A DNA stretch of 64,000 nt from Lentinula raphanica (taxonomy: Eukaryota; Basidiomycota; Agaricomycetes; Agaricales; Omphalotaceae), in NCBI GenBank assembly GCA_027919835.1, contig JANVFP010000005.1, positions 1-64,000 on the forward strand, in the 5' to 3' direction. The notes under the pieces are model-generated. The model was not told where the DNA came from and ran no database searches. It saw only the letters and a list, made by a program, of their open reading frames with translations. Below are positions 26,346-36,258 of this stretch, piece after piece (within the stretch, counting starts at the first letter, position 1; every line of letters starts with the position of its first letter). Position numbers and translations under genes: made by a program.

Positions 26346-27130
26346 ATGCCGTCCTCCAAATCTATATACGAAGAACGCAGAGAGTTGCTGGATAAACTTA
26401 TGGACCTGCCGCTGAAAGGTTTCCCTGATCTGTGAATATACTTCCACGTCGCTCTGTGTGTGTGTGTGAACTATAACATTCCTTCAAGTGATGCTACTCC
26501 AAGCTCTGGGATTACTTCTCTCCCTACGCCCCATATTGACGACCATCCTCAGCTCGAAGAACCCGTAGAGTCATCTCATCTTCAGTATGTCGTTCATCTT
26601 TTGTTCACACGTCGGCGTTGTTGACCTTAGTGAGCAGAAATGCCCCTACTGAGCGCCAGCACATCATCTATCCTTCCACTCCTCATCTCAAAGATCTAGA
26701 CTCCTTCACTGAAGGCACCGGCGGCAGTTTCGATTTCTTAGCCGACGAGGACGTCTATGAAAATACATACACCCTTAACACGTTGGCACTCTCTCTTCTA
26801 CCACCAGAAAGGCCTATATCGATCGAGTTATGGAGGGAGGATGTTTACCACAACTCACCTGATACTTCACAACCCCCATCACGCTCTGAAGAGCTTGTAG
26901 ACTCCGAGTGTCCATCATCGGACTCACTACCACATTCTAAACGACCTCGGTCCATCGCCTCTGACGACGTCGCGAGGCGGACAAAACCCAGAGCTCAATC
27001 CATGTACTCTTCACCATCCTCGATGGTCATGAGCTTCTATGCTGGCGTTGAGCCGCCTCCCGCTGATGTTCGGCCTTTGGTTCGTCCGCACTTGCGACGA
27101 ACACGTTCCCTACCACTTCGGCCAGACTGA
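26346..27130 (+). CDS. Hypothetical protein, 224 aa
   Basis: Three exons, 26346-26431, 26489-26584 and 26638-27130, join in phase with GTGAAT, GTATGT donors. The protein starts MPSSKSIYEERRELLDKLMD, a short amphipathic helix, then is Pro/Ser/acidic-rich and largely disordered, ending with an Arg-rich tail (RPHLRRTRSLPLRPD). No domain is recognised. A (TG)n tract lies in the first intron. The phase-consistent splicing and codon-like composition support a real gene; function is unknown. Confidence 0.6.
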
Positions 27131-27757
27131 CGAAGAAGACGAATCATGAATCCAATATCACCACCCATTTATCCGTGCTCGTAGCCAGCCGCAATTATCT
27201 TTTAGCATATTTATGCTTCATCTATATGGGGACGAAAGAGGGCTTATGTTCACGCTCCCCACTCAATGATCCTTGCTCATTAAATATGACGTCCAAAGAA
27301 CTCCCTCTCTCGTCGACCACGACTCGCAAAGGCTCTGGATGCCTTAGTCCCAGCCTCACTCCTATCCCAAAGTTTGTTGCTTTCCCATTCAATATCCCAG
27401 CTCCCATTGCCAATTCTTCTCGTCGTACACTCGTACTCGGACAGATTCACAGTCGGCTTGAACGCCAAATTGGGCGTCGTAGGATGCGACGCACTGAGAT
27501 TTTTATACACGTTAACGAAAGAAGGGAATATCTCGGTGTAATTCGTTTATCTATGTACTGCCTGTATCGTAGAAGATAAGATTTCTGCGAAGTCAAATGT
27601 ATTTATTTTTGATCGGATTACAAAGAAACGCGTACCACGTGATCACATTGTTGCGCAAGTTTCGTTGATCTTAGCGAGCATCGAACGTGTGCATATACTA
27701 TTTCATCTCTCCTCCTTGTCGCAATTGGGACTTTGAAAGGCCTCAACATTCTCCTTA
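27131..27757. other. Intergenic, upstream of YCG1
   Basis: No gene is supported. Plus- and minus-strand frames around 27175-27579 overlap each other and lack splice logic or family resemblance. The right 130 bp carries the YCG1 promoter motifs. Confidence 0.5.
27628..27633. promoter_or_regulatory. MCB-like ACGCGT box upstream of YCG1
   Basis: A perfect ACGCGT palindrome 125 bp upstream of the ATG, immediately followed by CACGTG at 27636-27641. ACGCGT is the MBF site used by G1/S genes in other fungi. A single hexamer is weak evidence. Confidence 0.35.
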
Positions 27758-30700
27758 ATGCCCGCAAAGTCAACAACCAATCTTGACGGACTACCAGCTG
27801 CGATAGCAGCCAGATTCGATGAAGCTCAGAGATCGCTGGCGAACCACAAGAAAAACTGTGTTGCTCTACACAAACTGCATCTTCAGGCTATCGAGGTCAA
27901 ATCTAGGAGAAGGAATGAGGATATTCTCGAAGGAGAAGTGGCTTTTGGTGATGCCTTTACCGACATGATCACTCGAACTCTTCCAATGAAGAAGGGAGCA
28001 TTTGCCGATCGTATCATTCGCTTCGTGGGGAGTTATATCAAAATGATGAACGACAAGGGTGAGTCGGGTTGCACCACCGGATGTATTTTACTCATTGACA
28101 TCCACTGTTCAGTGCTGGAGAATTGCACATCGAAAGATGATGAGGAAGAAACCTTTGCTTCAAGATTTGTCACCCGACTTCTGGAATGGTTATTTCAAGG
28201 TTTCAAATCGAAGAACAAGATGATCAGGCAGAGGGCTATACAGCTGGTGATAGAGATGATGTCAAATATTGGAGAGATAGAGTGAGTTCCCGTATGATAG
28301 ACGACGCAAGCCTCGAGTGATAGCTTTTGTCCTAGCGAATCCACCTACAACCATCTTCGCGACAAAATCATTGAGCGACTGTGCGACAAGGAACCATTAG
28401 TCCGAGCGCATGCTGCGATTGGCCTTTCTAAACTCGTTGGAACTGAGGATCCGGAGGAGATCAGGAAAGGAGAAAAGACTTGTTTGGATCTGCTATTGGA
28501 ATGCGTACAGTACGATACCGCACCGTGAGCATATCCACTCCTTCTCTGTCCAAAGCTCACTCGTTCTTCCAGTGAGGTCCGCCGTGCTGCACTCATCAAC
28601 CTCCCTGTCACCGCCGAGACCCTTCCGATCATCATAACCCGAATTCGGGATACAGATACCCTCACGCGTAAGCTAGCGTATAGCTCAGTACTCGAACCAA
28701 AGCTAGGTCATCCCCGGCATTTGACCATTGCTCAAAGAGAGGACATCACGAAGGTCGGCTTGGGTGATAGGGAGGCTGTTGTTCGGGTCGCTGCAGGGAA
28801 GATGATTACTAAGTGGTTAGATATTGCGATGAGTGAGCCGGATCCACCTGGTTTACCGTCACATACGTGGGCAGGAGATGACGGAGGTATCATGAAGGGG
28901 TTTATCAGCTTCTTGGCTTACTTCGATGTTGTTGGTCCTGGTGAAGTTATCGCAGTTGACGCGATGCTTTCCGTGTTCACCACGCGGCCTGCGCTTTTGG
29001 ATGCGTTTATCTTCAGTGGTAAGCTCATCTCATTCATTAATGTATATGTTAATGGGACACTCATGCATGTTACGAAGATGATTTTTGGGCAGACCTCTCA
29101 CCCGAGTCTGCTGTTCTCGCACGTGTATTTGTGGACAAGTGCATCGAAGCCAAGAGCGAAAATCGGTTAGAAGAGGCTTCGATACCTGTTGTCACTGCTT
29201 TCGCTTTCCACATTCAAGAGGCTTACAATGCCATGCTATCGTTGATGCAAGAGATGGATTTTTTACATGTCGGGGAACCAGATGACGAAGAAAGTGAGGC
29301 AAAAGAGGAGGAGCTTGCAAAGAAAGAGCTGATACTTGGGGAGTTACTGAGGATCGCGTTGAAGCTCGATTACATGGACGAAATTGGAAGAAGAAAGGTA
29401 TTCTCTGTTGTTAGTAAGTCTTTTGCATACCTCCGACAGACGAGGTCTAATATTTCTCGAAGGGGATATGCTCGCCCACCCGCATCTTCCCCCTGGGCTC
29501 ATCGAATACTGTCTCGATGTGTTATCCAAAATACTTCCATCCGAACGGGAGTTGATTCGTATCGTCGTCGAGATTATCATTGAGCTTCGCGATGACGACG
29601 ATGTCGAGGCTGCCATTGACGATGTATGTGTAGTCAAATTTGCTTTGGATCGGACCTCATGTTTCAACAGAATTTCGATGGCAGCCGCTCCGACATAACT
29701 CAGTCAAGTAGGAAAGAACGATCGATGCGGCGTACCAAAAACCGGGACGATATGACTGCTGAAGAACAACAGGAAAGTGATTTGACTGATATGCGATGTC
29801 TTGTACTTTGCATAGGCATGCTCGAACGGGTCAACGGAGTACGCACCCAATCTGTTCTTTTGCTCAAAAGGTTGACTGGCTGACGATTTCGTCGTAGACT
29901 TTTGAAGACAATTCCACGCTCGAAGGTGTCCTGACCGACCTGATCGTACCCGCCGTCAAACGAAAAGAACTCGCACTCCGCGAAAAAGGCTTGATAGCCT
30001 TGGGATTGTGCTGTCTCATAGCGCGGAACATGGCAATTAATTCATTCCAGCTGTTCCTCAACCAAGTTCAGACCGCACCAGAAGAGCTGAAGTTGAAGGT
30101 CCTCCAGATTGTGTTCGATCTGTTGATCATGTATGAGCGGGATTTTCTAGGGAGATCAGAAATCATCGTGAGTGTACCTCTTGTGGAATGGATGAATTCG
30201 TTTCTAACACGTTTATGTAGTCCCAGCAAATAATCTCCTTCCTCATTCAAACGTTAGTTTCAGAAGAATCTCCTGCTATACAATGCGTGCTCTGCATAGG
30301 GATGTGTAAGTTACTCCTCTCTGGACAAGTTACGGATTCAAAAGTGAGTGTCTGTTGAAACGGTCGTCACAGTGGTGATCGATTTTGAGCTATTCAGGTA
30401 CTTCTAAGTCTTGTCGTGACTTATTTCTCCCCGACAACGATGTACAATTCAGAATTGAAGCAATGTCTTTCATATTTCTTCCCTGTATATTGCTACTCCT
30501 CAAGGGAGAATCAGAATAGAATGCGATCTGTGAGTGTTCCATACCACGCCGTTGGATTCCCAACACGATTGACAAATGGATTTCTCTTTCTTCAGATATT
30601 CATCGACGCCTTCGACATAATCACCCGGATACACGACGACCTCGAGGACGACCAAAAGGAAGATCCCAAGCTGGTGTCGTTACACCAGTTCGGACTTCTC

Positions 30701-32629
30701 ATGGTGGACTGGATGGACATGACGAAACTGGCAGATAAAGTCCCTCAGCCTAAACCCACCGATCGTAATCCCCACGCTGAGCTTGCGCTGGATCTGCTCA
30801 TGGCGTTGTACGACTCCGAACGGAGTGATGAGAGCAGAAAGGCGTTTGTTCAGATTCTGAGTCAACTACAGCTCTTCCCTTCGAAAGAGGCCGGGTCGAA
30901 ACTGAACAATCGGACTATACTGAAGCTGCATATCCTAATTGAGAATCTACAAGAAGTAAGCACCAGGCTATTGAGATTCTTTCTGTACAATGTACTCATC
31001 ACAGCCTTACCACCAGCAATGTCCCTTCGACGACGCCTCCCTCGATCGGACCTTCAAACGCTTCAAGGATCGGTTCAGAAACGCCTTTGGAAAACGTCTC
31101 GTGGATATTGATCCTGGGCGGTACGTGGACGCCGAGTTTGAGAAGTTTTATGAGGATATAGGCATGGAGGTGCCGGAAGCCACTGGGGAGCCGGGAGATG
31201 ACGAGGCGGCGAGGGAGGAGCTGAGTGTGGAGGCTGTGCGTTCTATTGGGAGGTCGGGCGCTGATAAAGAGGTGGAGGAGGAGGAGGAGGAGAAGGGATC
31301 AGATGTGGGAGAGCCACGTGAAGCGGGGGAAGACGAAGAGGAGGAGGAGGAGGAGAAAGAGAAAGAAGAGGAGGAGAAAGAGGAGGAGGATGAAGATGAA
31401 AATCCAGCGAGGGCAACCAACGAAACGGAGGATGAAGAAGATGCAGAGCTCCATGAAGACGAGGACGAGGAACAAGAATTACAACCTATAAAGTCCAAGA
31501 CACAATCTAGATCTGGACCTGGCAAATCAAAATCTCAACCAGACAAGCGCTCGAACCGCGCCAAGGCCAATGGGGTGGAAGACCAACCCTCCCGAGCACC
31601 CTCTAGAGCCAGTGATAGGGCTAGCCGTAAGCCAACGACGAAGCCCAAGGAAAACCAGGGTGTGACATCGAGAGCGAAGCGTCAGTCGGGAAAGAAAGAG
31701 GAGGATTCGGCGGGTTCGTCTGCAGGGGCGGGAGGTTCTGTTATCATAACATCTCCGATGAAGAAAGCTGGAAAGTAAGTTCGTCGTTCACCTACTTCGT
31801 GTCAATTCCTGTTTCTATGCCCGTATAGAGCTGATCGGTTGAACCCCATCCTAGACGAACCCGGGCATCACAAAGAGAGCACTCCACCGAACCCGGGGAA
31901 GGATCCGCGGCACCTCAGAGTCCGATACGGAAAAAGCGAGTTGGGGGCGGGGCAAGGAGTCGGTCAAAGCGGACGGAAGTAGAAGTGGAGGTGGGGGAAG
32001 AGTCTGATCAGCACGAGCACGAACGCGATGCGTCTCCGTCTCCGTCTCCAAAACCCAGATCAAACTTGAAATCGAAATCGAAATCAAAGCCACAGGCAGC
32101 ACCGAAGAGGGGGAGGGGATCTAGAACAGTCAAAACGGCTGTGCGGGAGGATGCTTCAGAATCGGACTCTGTGGAGGAAGAGTCGGGTGATGAGATGGTG
32201 GAGCCTGCTGAGGAAGAAGAGGAAGAGGAGGACGTACACAGAGAACCTTCTCCTTCCCCTTCGCCGGAACCAAGGACGACGACAAGACCAAGAACGACAC
32301 GGAATGGTCGGGTAACAACACGATCCAGAGGGTCTGGCGAAGGATCAACGTCGACGACAAAGGCAAAGGCGAAGGTGAATGAGAAGAGGTCCTCGAAACA
32401 GGGTATCAGATCAGTAGGGAAGGAAAATGCAGGGGCATCGCGTACAAAGGGCAGAGTAAGACGGGAGAGAACGACGGAGGGGACACGGAATTCGATGGAG
32501 TCTGCGAAAAGCAACGGCAATGGTACGCGAACGCGAACACGAACACGGAGCACTGGGAGGGGGAGGAAAGAAGAGAGTCAGGAGGATGGGGAGGTGGAGG
32601 AAGATCATGAGATGGATTCGGACATATGA
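27758..32629 (+). CDS. YCG1: Condensin non-SMC subunit Ycg1/Cnd3 (CAP-G)
   Basis: HEAT-repeat subunit that anchors condensin to DNA for mitotic chromosome compaction. Thirteen exons: 27758-28058, 28113-28281, 28336-28524, 28573-29018, 29078-29413, 29463-29623, 29671-29838, 29898-30167, 30221-30343, 30398-30529, 30596-30955, 31005-31774 (acceptor could be 31017), 31855-32629; 1399 aa. Family landmarks include the HEAT block KNKMIRQRAIQLVIEMM, VRAHAAIGLSKL, EVRRAALINLP and the late segment CLSYFFPVYCYSS. The core ends near residue 940. The remaining ~460 residues are an acidic then Ser/Arg/Lys low-complexity tail, making the protein longer than the usual roughly 1000 residues. Confidence 0.93.
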
Positions 32630-33176
32630 TTTTGTCTGTCTTTCTTGGGGGGATCATTTATCAAGTAAATTATTCGTTATCGAATTGTTTTGTGTAACGT
32701 GTTGCTCTTTCATGCATGTTGTTCAGTACTCAGTACTCAGTGTTCACTCATTCAAAAATCCAAAATGACCGTACATACATGTATATAGATGTAATAAACG
32801 ACAAGGACGACGCGGAACGGTCGAGATACGACCCGATCCCGATTGTGCAGGGTGTGGAGGAAGGGGAGGAAGAAACATTCGATTATGAACTGAACATATG
32901 TCAGGCGAGTTCTGTTTTTCTTGGGTTGGGTTTGATTTATCAAGTAAACTATTCGCGAATCGTACATGATTGTGTTGCTTGCAAGTTGTAGCTTTTATCC
33001 ATGTTGTTCACTCATTCGAAATGACCATACAGTACTTGCAAATGTCTACTAGAGTTTGTAGGTTCCTGTATGTGCCTCCTAACAGTGTGAAATGTATATT
33101 CCTACATAGATATCTTACACAGATGAAGACTTTACTGCGATCAAGAAAATACAAACTTCAACCTCGGCACCTCTGC
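32630..33176. other. Intergenic between convergent genes
   Basis: AT-rich 3' flanks of YCG1 and the methyltransferase; no gene seen. Confidence 0.6.
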
Positions 33177-34312
33177 TTAAACCTCTTGTGACTCCCGATC
33201 GGTGAGCGGTACATACTGCAGAAGGACGATCAATGAGACTCTGATTCTGGAAGTATACACTCACTCTAACACCCATAACTTCCGTTTGAGTGACTTTCCC
33301 TGTCTCATCCTTGTCGATATGATAGACGTTTTGCACGTATGTCCCAATCTGCAACAGTACATAAAAACGAGGATTTCGCAGAGTCAATGACCAATATATC
33401 AAAATCGTGTAATCGTGTAGTGTACAGATCCGACTGAAAAAAAACACTCACAGGAATAAACATCCTTCCACCAGGCGCGAGCTGGTCAACGAGTGCTTGA
33501 GGAAGTTCTGGGGCAGCTGCACCGACGTGAATGGCGTTGTACGGTGCGTTTTTGGGGTAACCTGTGTGTGTGGACCAAATAACCAAATATACAGTAGCAC
33601 CAGTCGTGCGCGATAAGCATATATAGATAGTAAAGACAACAAACCTAAACGACCATCACCGGTGATCATCTGAATCTGACCATTCTCGAGCGCAGCACCA
33701 AGGCCGTCGCGGTTGAGATTGGAAAGAGACCAATCGGTAAGCTGGGAGACGTGTTCGATGCCGGTGACCAGTGGCTTTTGCTCCGAGTCTGTGTCTGTGT
33801 CTGTGTCTGAGTTGGAGGGGTTTTCGCCGTGGGGATCGTTGATGAGATGGTAGAATACAGCACTGAGATAACCCGAGCCGCTTCCGATGTCGAGAACGCG
33901 ACCGCGGGGAGGGAGATAGGGAAGGAGATGAGCGGCGGCGTAGGCGTGCTTTCAATGTTTTCTTGGTTACGCAGGTGCAAGAGGATTTGATACTTTGGTG
34001 AGAGACGTACCATATGAGGAGCACTGATGGTTGCACCATGTCCGATAGACCTTTGGTATGTATGTCGTGGCGTCAATTGCGCCGAATGGTGTACAGTACG
34101 TACTGTGGTGAATCTTGGTATGCGTCTCTCCTATCCCGAACATAGTTCGCTCTGTCAACCTTCTTCATCGCTCTCGCGACGCGTGCACTGGCGGCTTCGG
34201 CTTCACTCTTGCTGCCGTCTACGACGTCTGTTACGACTTCACCTAGGATTCCATTCCGAAGCATGTTATCGATGAGCTCGGCGTTGGATGAACCTGAAGA
34301 TGACCATGCCAT
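33177..34312 (-). CDS. Protein-L-isoaspartate O-methyltransferase
   Basis: SAM-dependent enzyme that starts repair of isoaspartyl residues in aged proteins. Six exons: 34312-34104, 34050-34011, 33948-33645, 33561-33452, 33348-33265, 33215-33177; 261 aa. I chose ATG 34312 because it precedes the family N-terminus ([11 protein letters not shown]). The active-site segment TISAPHMHAYAA is split across an intron. Motif I ([12 protein letters not shown]) binds SAM, and [13 protein letters not shown] and the terminal MGVRYVPLTD match PCMT. A 20-residue insertion after motif I is rich in Asp-Thr dipeptides, encoded by a TGTGTC-type tandem repeat near 33785-33805. The gene is divergent from NDUFB7 across 187 bp. 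Confidence 0.95.
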
Positions 34313-34389
34313 GGTGAGGCTTTTGTGCTGAAGGATGTTCTTGAGTAGGCGTAGAGGGTTGTAGGAGGGAATTTTGGGAGTTACAAGAG

Positions 34390-34397
34390 TGACGTCA
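34390..34397. promoter_or_regulatory. CRE-like palindrome in the divergent promoter
   Basis: TGACGTCA, the exact ATF/CREB site, lies 78 bp from the methyltransferase ATG and 103 bp from the NDUFB7 ATG. It could be read by both genes. Confidence 0.45.
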
Positions 34398-34430
34398 AAG
34401 CAAAGGTCAAACGGCACAACCGGCATTTAT

Positions 34431-34448
34431 TGTTTGGTTGACCAAACA
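34431..34448. promoter_or_regulatory. Perfect inverted repeat in the divergent promoter
   Basis: TGTTTGGT-TG-ACCAAACA: 8-bp arms around a 2-bp spacer, 52 bp upstream of the NDUFB7 ATG. It suits a dimeric factor; the factor is unknown. Confidence 0.4.
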
Positions 34449-34499
34449 AACCACCTTGGAAGGGCGCTCTTCCGATTCGGTGTTCTCTCGTAAACGACT

Positions 34500-34981
34500 A
34501 TGACCTCCTCCACACCGACGACGACGGCCTCCAGGGAAGAAATGAAAGCTGCAAAGCTCCCATTAGGATGGAGAGATCAATGTTCTGCGTGAGCTCAATC
34601 CCCACTACAACTCGCGTTCATTGTTGAGGTTTGGCTGATTATTCGTCCGACGCCTTACTCTTCCAATTACAGCCTTCTTATACCACTCAACATATGCCGC
34701 AGAGACAAGAACTTTCTACCTTGGGAATGCGAACACGAGAGACATGCGTATGAAAAGTGTCAATACGATGAGTGCGTGTATTTACACTACACAAAACGAA
34801 CGAAATGCTGATGTTCTTTTGCCTTCCGCTGCCTCATGATCGTCTCTTTCCCTCTAACTCGCCAACTCTCCTCTCCTTTACCCTATGATTGAAATTCGCA
34901 CACTCAATCCTCAATCTCACCAGCTACATGCGCCGAATGTCGGAATTATCGAGACGGAAGAGAGAGGAGCTGGAAGCATAG
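34500..34981 (+). CDS. NDUFB7: Complex I accessory subunit B18 (NDUFB7-like)
   Basis: Accessory subunit of mitochondrial NADH:ubiquinone oxidoreductase, facing the intermembrane space. Three exons, 34500-34588, 34673-34771, 34924-34981; 81 aa. The family CHCH fold is intact: two C-x9-C pairs (CSALLIPLNIC and CEHERHAYEKC) with the connecting CRRDKNFLPWEC. These would be oxidised by the Mia40 pathway. The C-terminus YMRRMSELSRRKREELE is a basic-acidic helix as in homologues. The last exon is short and easy to miss; without it the frame runs off into an intron. Confidence 0.93.
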
Positions 34982-35485
34982 AATCAGATGTATCTCACTG
35001 TATACTCGTTGAAATCGAGCTCAATGAGATTGAACAGTATGGAACAATGAAGGACGAATACCTTCAAACGATCACACCAACAACCCACGCGAAGAACGAG
35101 ACACCGATACTCTTACAAACAAAACCTCAACGTTGCAACGTTCAACATCCCCATCCCCAGTGACTCCCTATAACACCATGTAACTGAGCCCATCGTATAG
35201 TTAGCAAGGACATCCAAGGCAACTTGGCTGTCTGCATGGTCAGCGCCACGAAAAGGGATGCACCGTGAAGGCACAACTAACGCGGTTACGAACATTATCA
35301 TGTATTATTTTGGTTTTGAAAGAGAGTATAGTATACTATGTAGGTTGTGTGAGTATGAGTATGAGATGCGATGGCTTGAATATGTAATGAATGCATGGTC
35401 AGTATGTAGGAGAGTTGTTGACGAATGATAAGTATAATGTTTAACGAGAGTGAGAGGTGCCGCTGGATAGTAAAATTTCCACCTA
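34982..35485. other. Intergenic, AT-rich
   Basis: No gene seen; probable NDUFB7 3' UTR followed by unassigned sequence. Confidence 0.55.
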
Positions 35486-35841
35486 CTATATTTCCCTAGT
35501 CAAGTCCACCGTCATAGACACCGGACGACTACCCCCACCACCACCCCAACCCCCACTCCCCCAAAACTTCCACTTCGTCTTGGTCATCTGCCCCGGTGAA
35601 CTATGTTTACCACCCGCCCCAGTAGCAGTCTTGGGCCGAGCAGCCACGCGGGGAACCGTTCCGTCCGATGTCGTACCACTACCATGACGGACCTCGTCGA
35701 TCGCGAGCTTCCGTAGAGGAGAAAACGAGGCTCGGGCAGAAATCCCACTACGAGATTGGGGTCTGCTATTCGAACCCGACCGACCCTCAGACCCAGTGGA
35801 AACCGGACATGCGCATTTCGGCGGGGTTCGGTAGGATTTAG
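35486..35841 (-). CDS. Orphan exon or gene remnant
   Basis: A minus-strand frame without its own ATG starts after a plausible acceptor (TATCCAG at 35842) and runs 118 codons to TAG at 35486. It contains GRSGSNSRPQSRSGISARAS, KLAIDEVRHGSG and ends MTVDLTREI. Composition is Ser/Gly/Arg-rich and the frame is clean, unlike its surroundings. I found no convincing upstream exon, so this may be the 3' end of a gene cut by transposon insertion, or chance. Confidence 0.25.
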
Positions 35842-36258
35842 CTGGATATGGATTTCACAGGGTTCTGTTGAAATAAAACCCACCTGGTCCCAAACGAACC
35901 TATTTTGTCTCCATCGCTTATTTTTTTTACCAACCAACTAGGTGTCGTTAGGTTGTGAAACTTTTCGAAAACCTCGTTTGAATCCGAGCAGTTTGTTAGG
36001 CTACACTAAGCTATTTGAGGTGCTCTAAGCTGTCATTCAGCTCTGTTGAGTTTTGATCTGCCTGTGACATATGCATACATGCAATGGTAATTTTAATATA
36101 CATTTCTGTCCAATTGGCTTTGGTTTGGTGCAAATGAGCGTAGAAAAGCGAATTGTGGTTCTATGAGATGCTAACAGTTTGCTATATACTGTACTGTACC
36201 GTACCGTACCGTACCATACCATACCATACCGTACCATATGGTATACCTAGCCACTGTA
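35842..36258. other. Intergenic, with simple repeat
   Basis: No gene supported apart from the pentanucleotide repeat listed separately. Confidence 0.5.
36186..36247. repeat. Pentanucleotide microsatellite
   Basis: About ten imperfect units of GTACC/ATACC in tandem, just beyond the 3' end of the orphan gene at 36259. Confidence 0.8.

Noticed and set aside
27175..27579. 134-codon plus-strand frame upstream of YCG1
   Set aside because: Not ATG-supported by context, overlaps competing minus-strand frames, and shows no recognisable domain.
31148..31525. Ser-rich minus-strand frame of 125 codons
   Set aside because: It is the complement of the Glu-rich GAG/GAA tract in YCG1 and not a separate gene.
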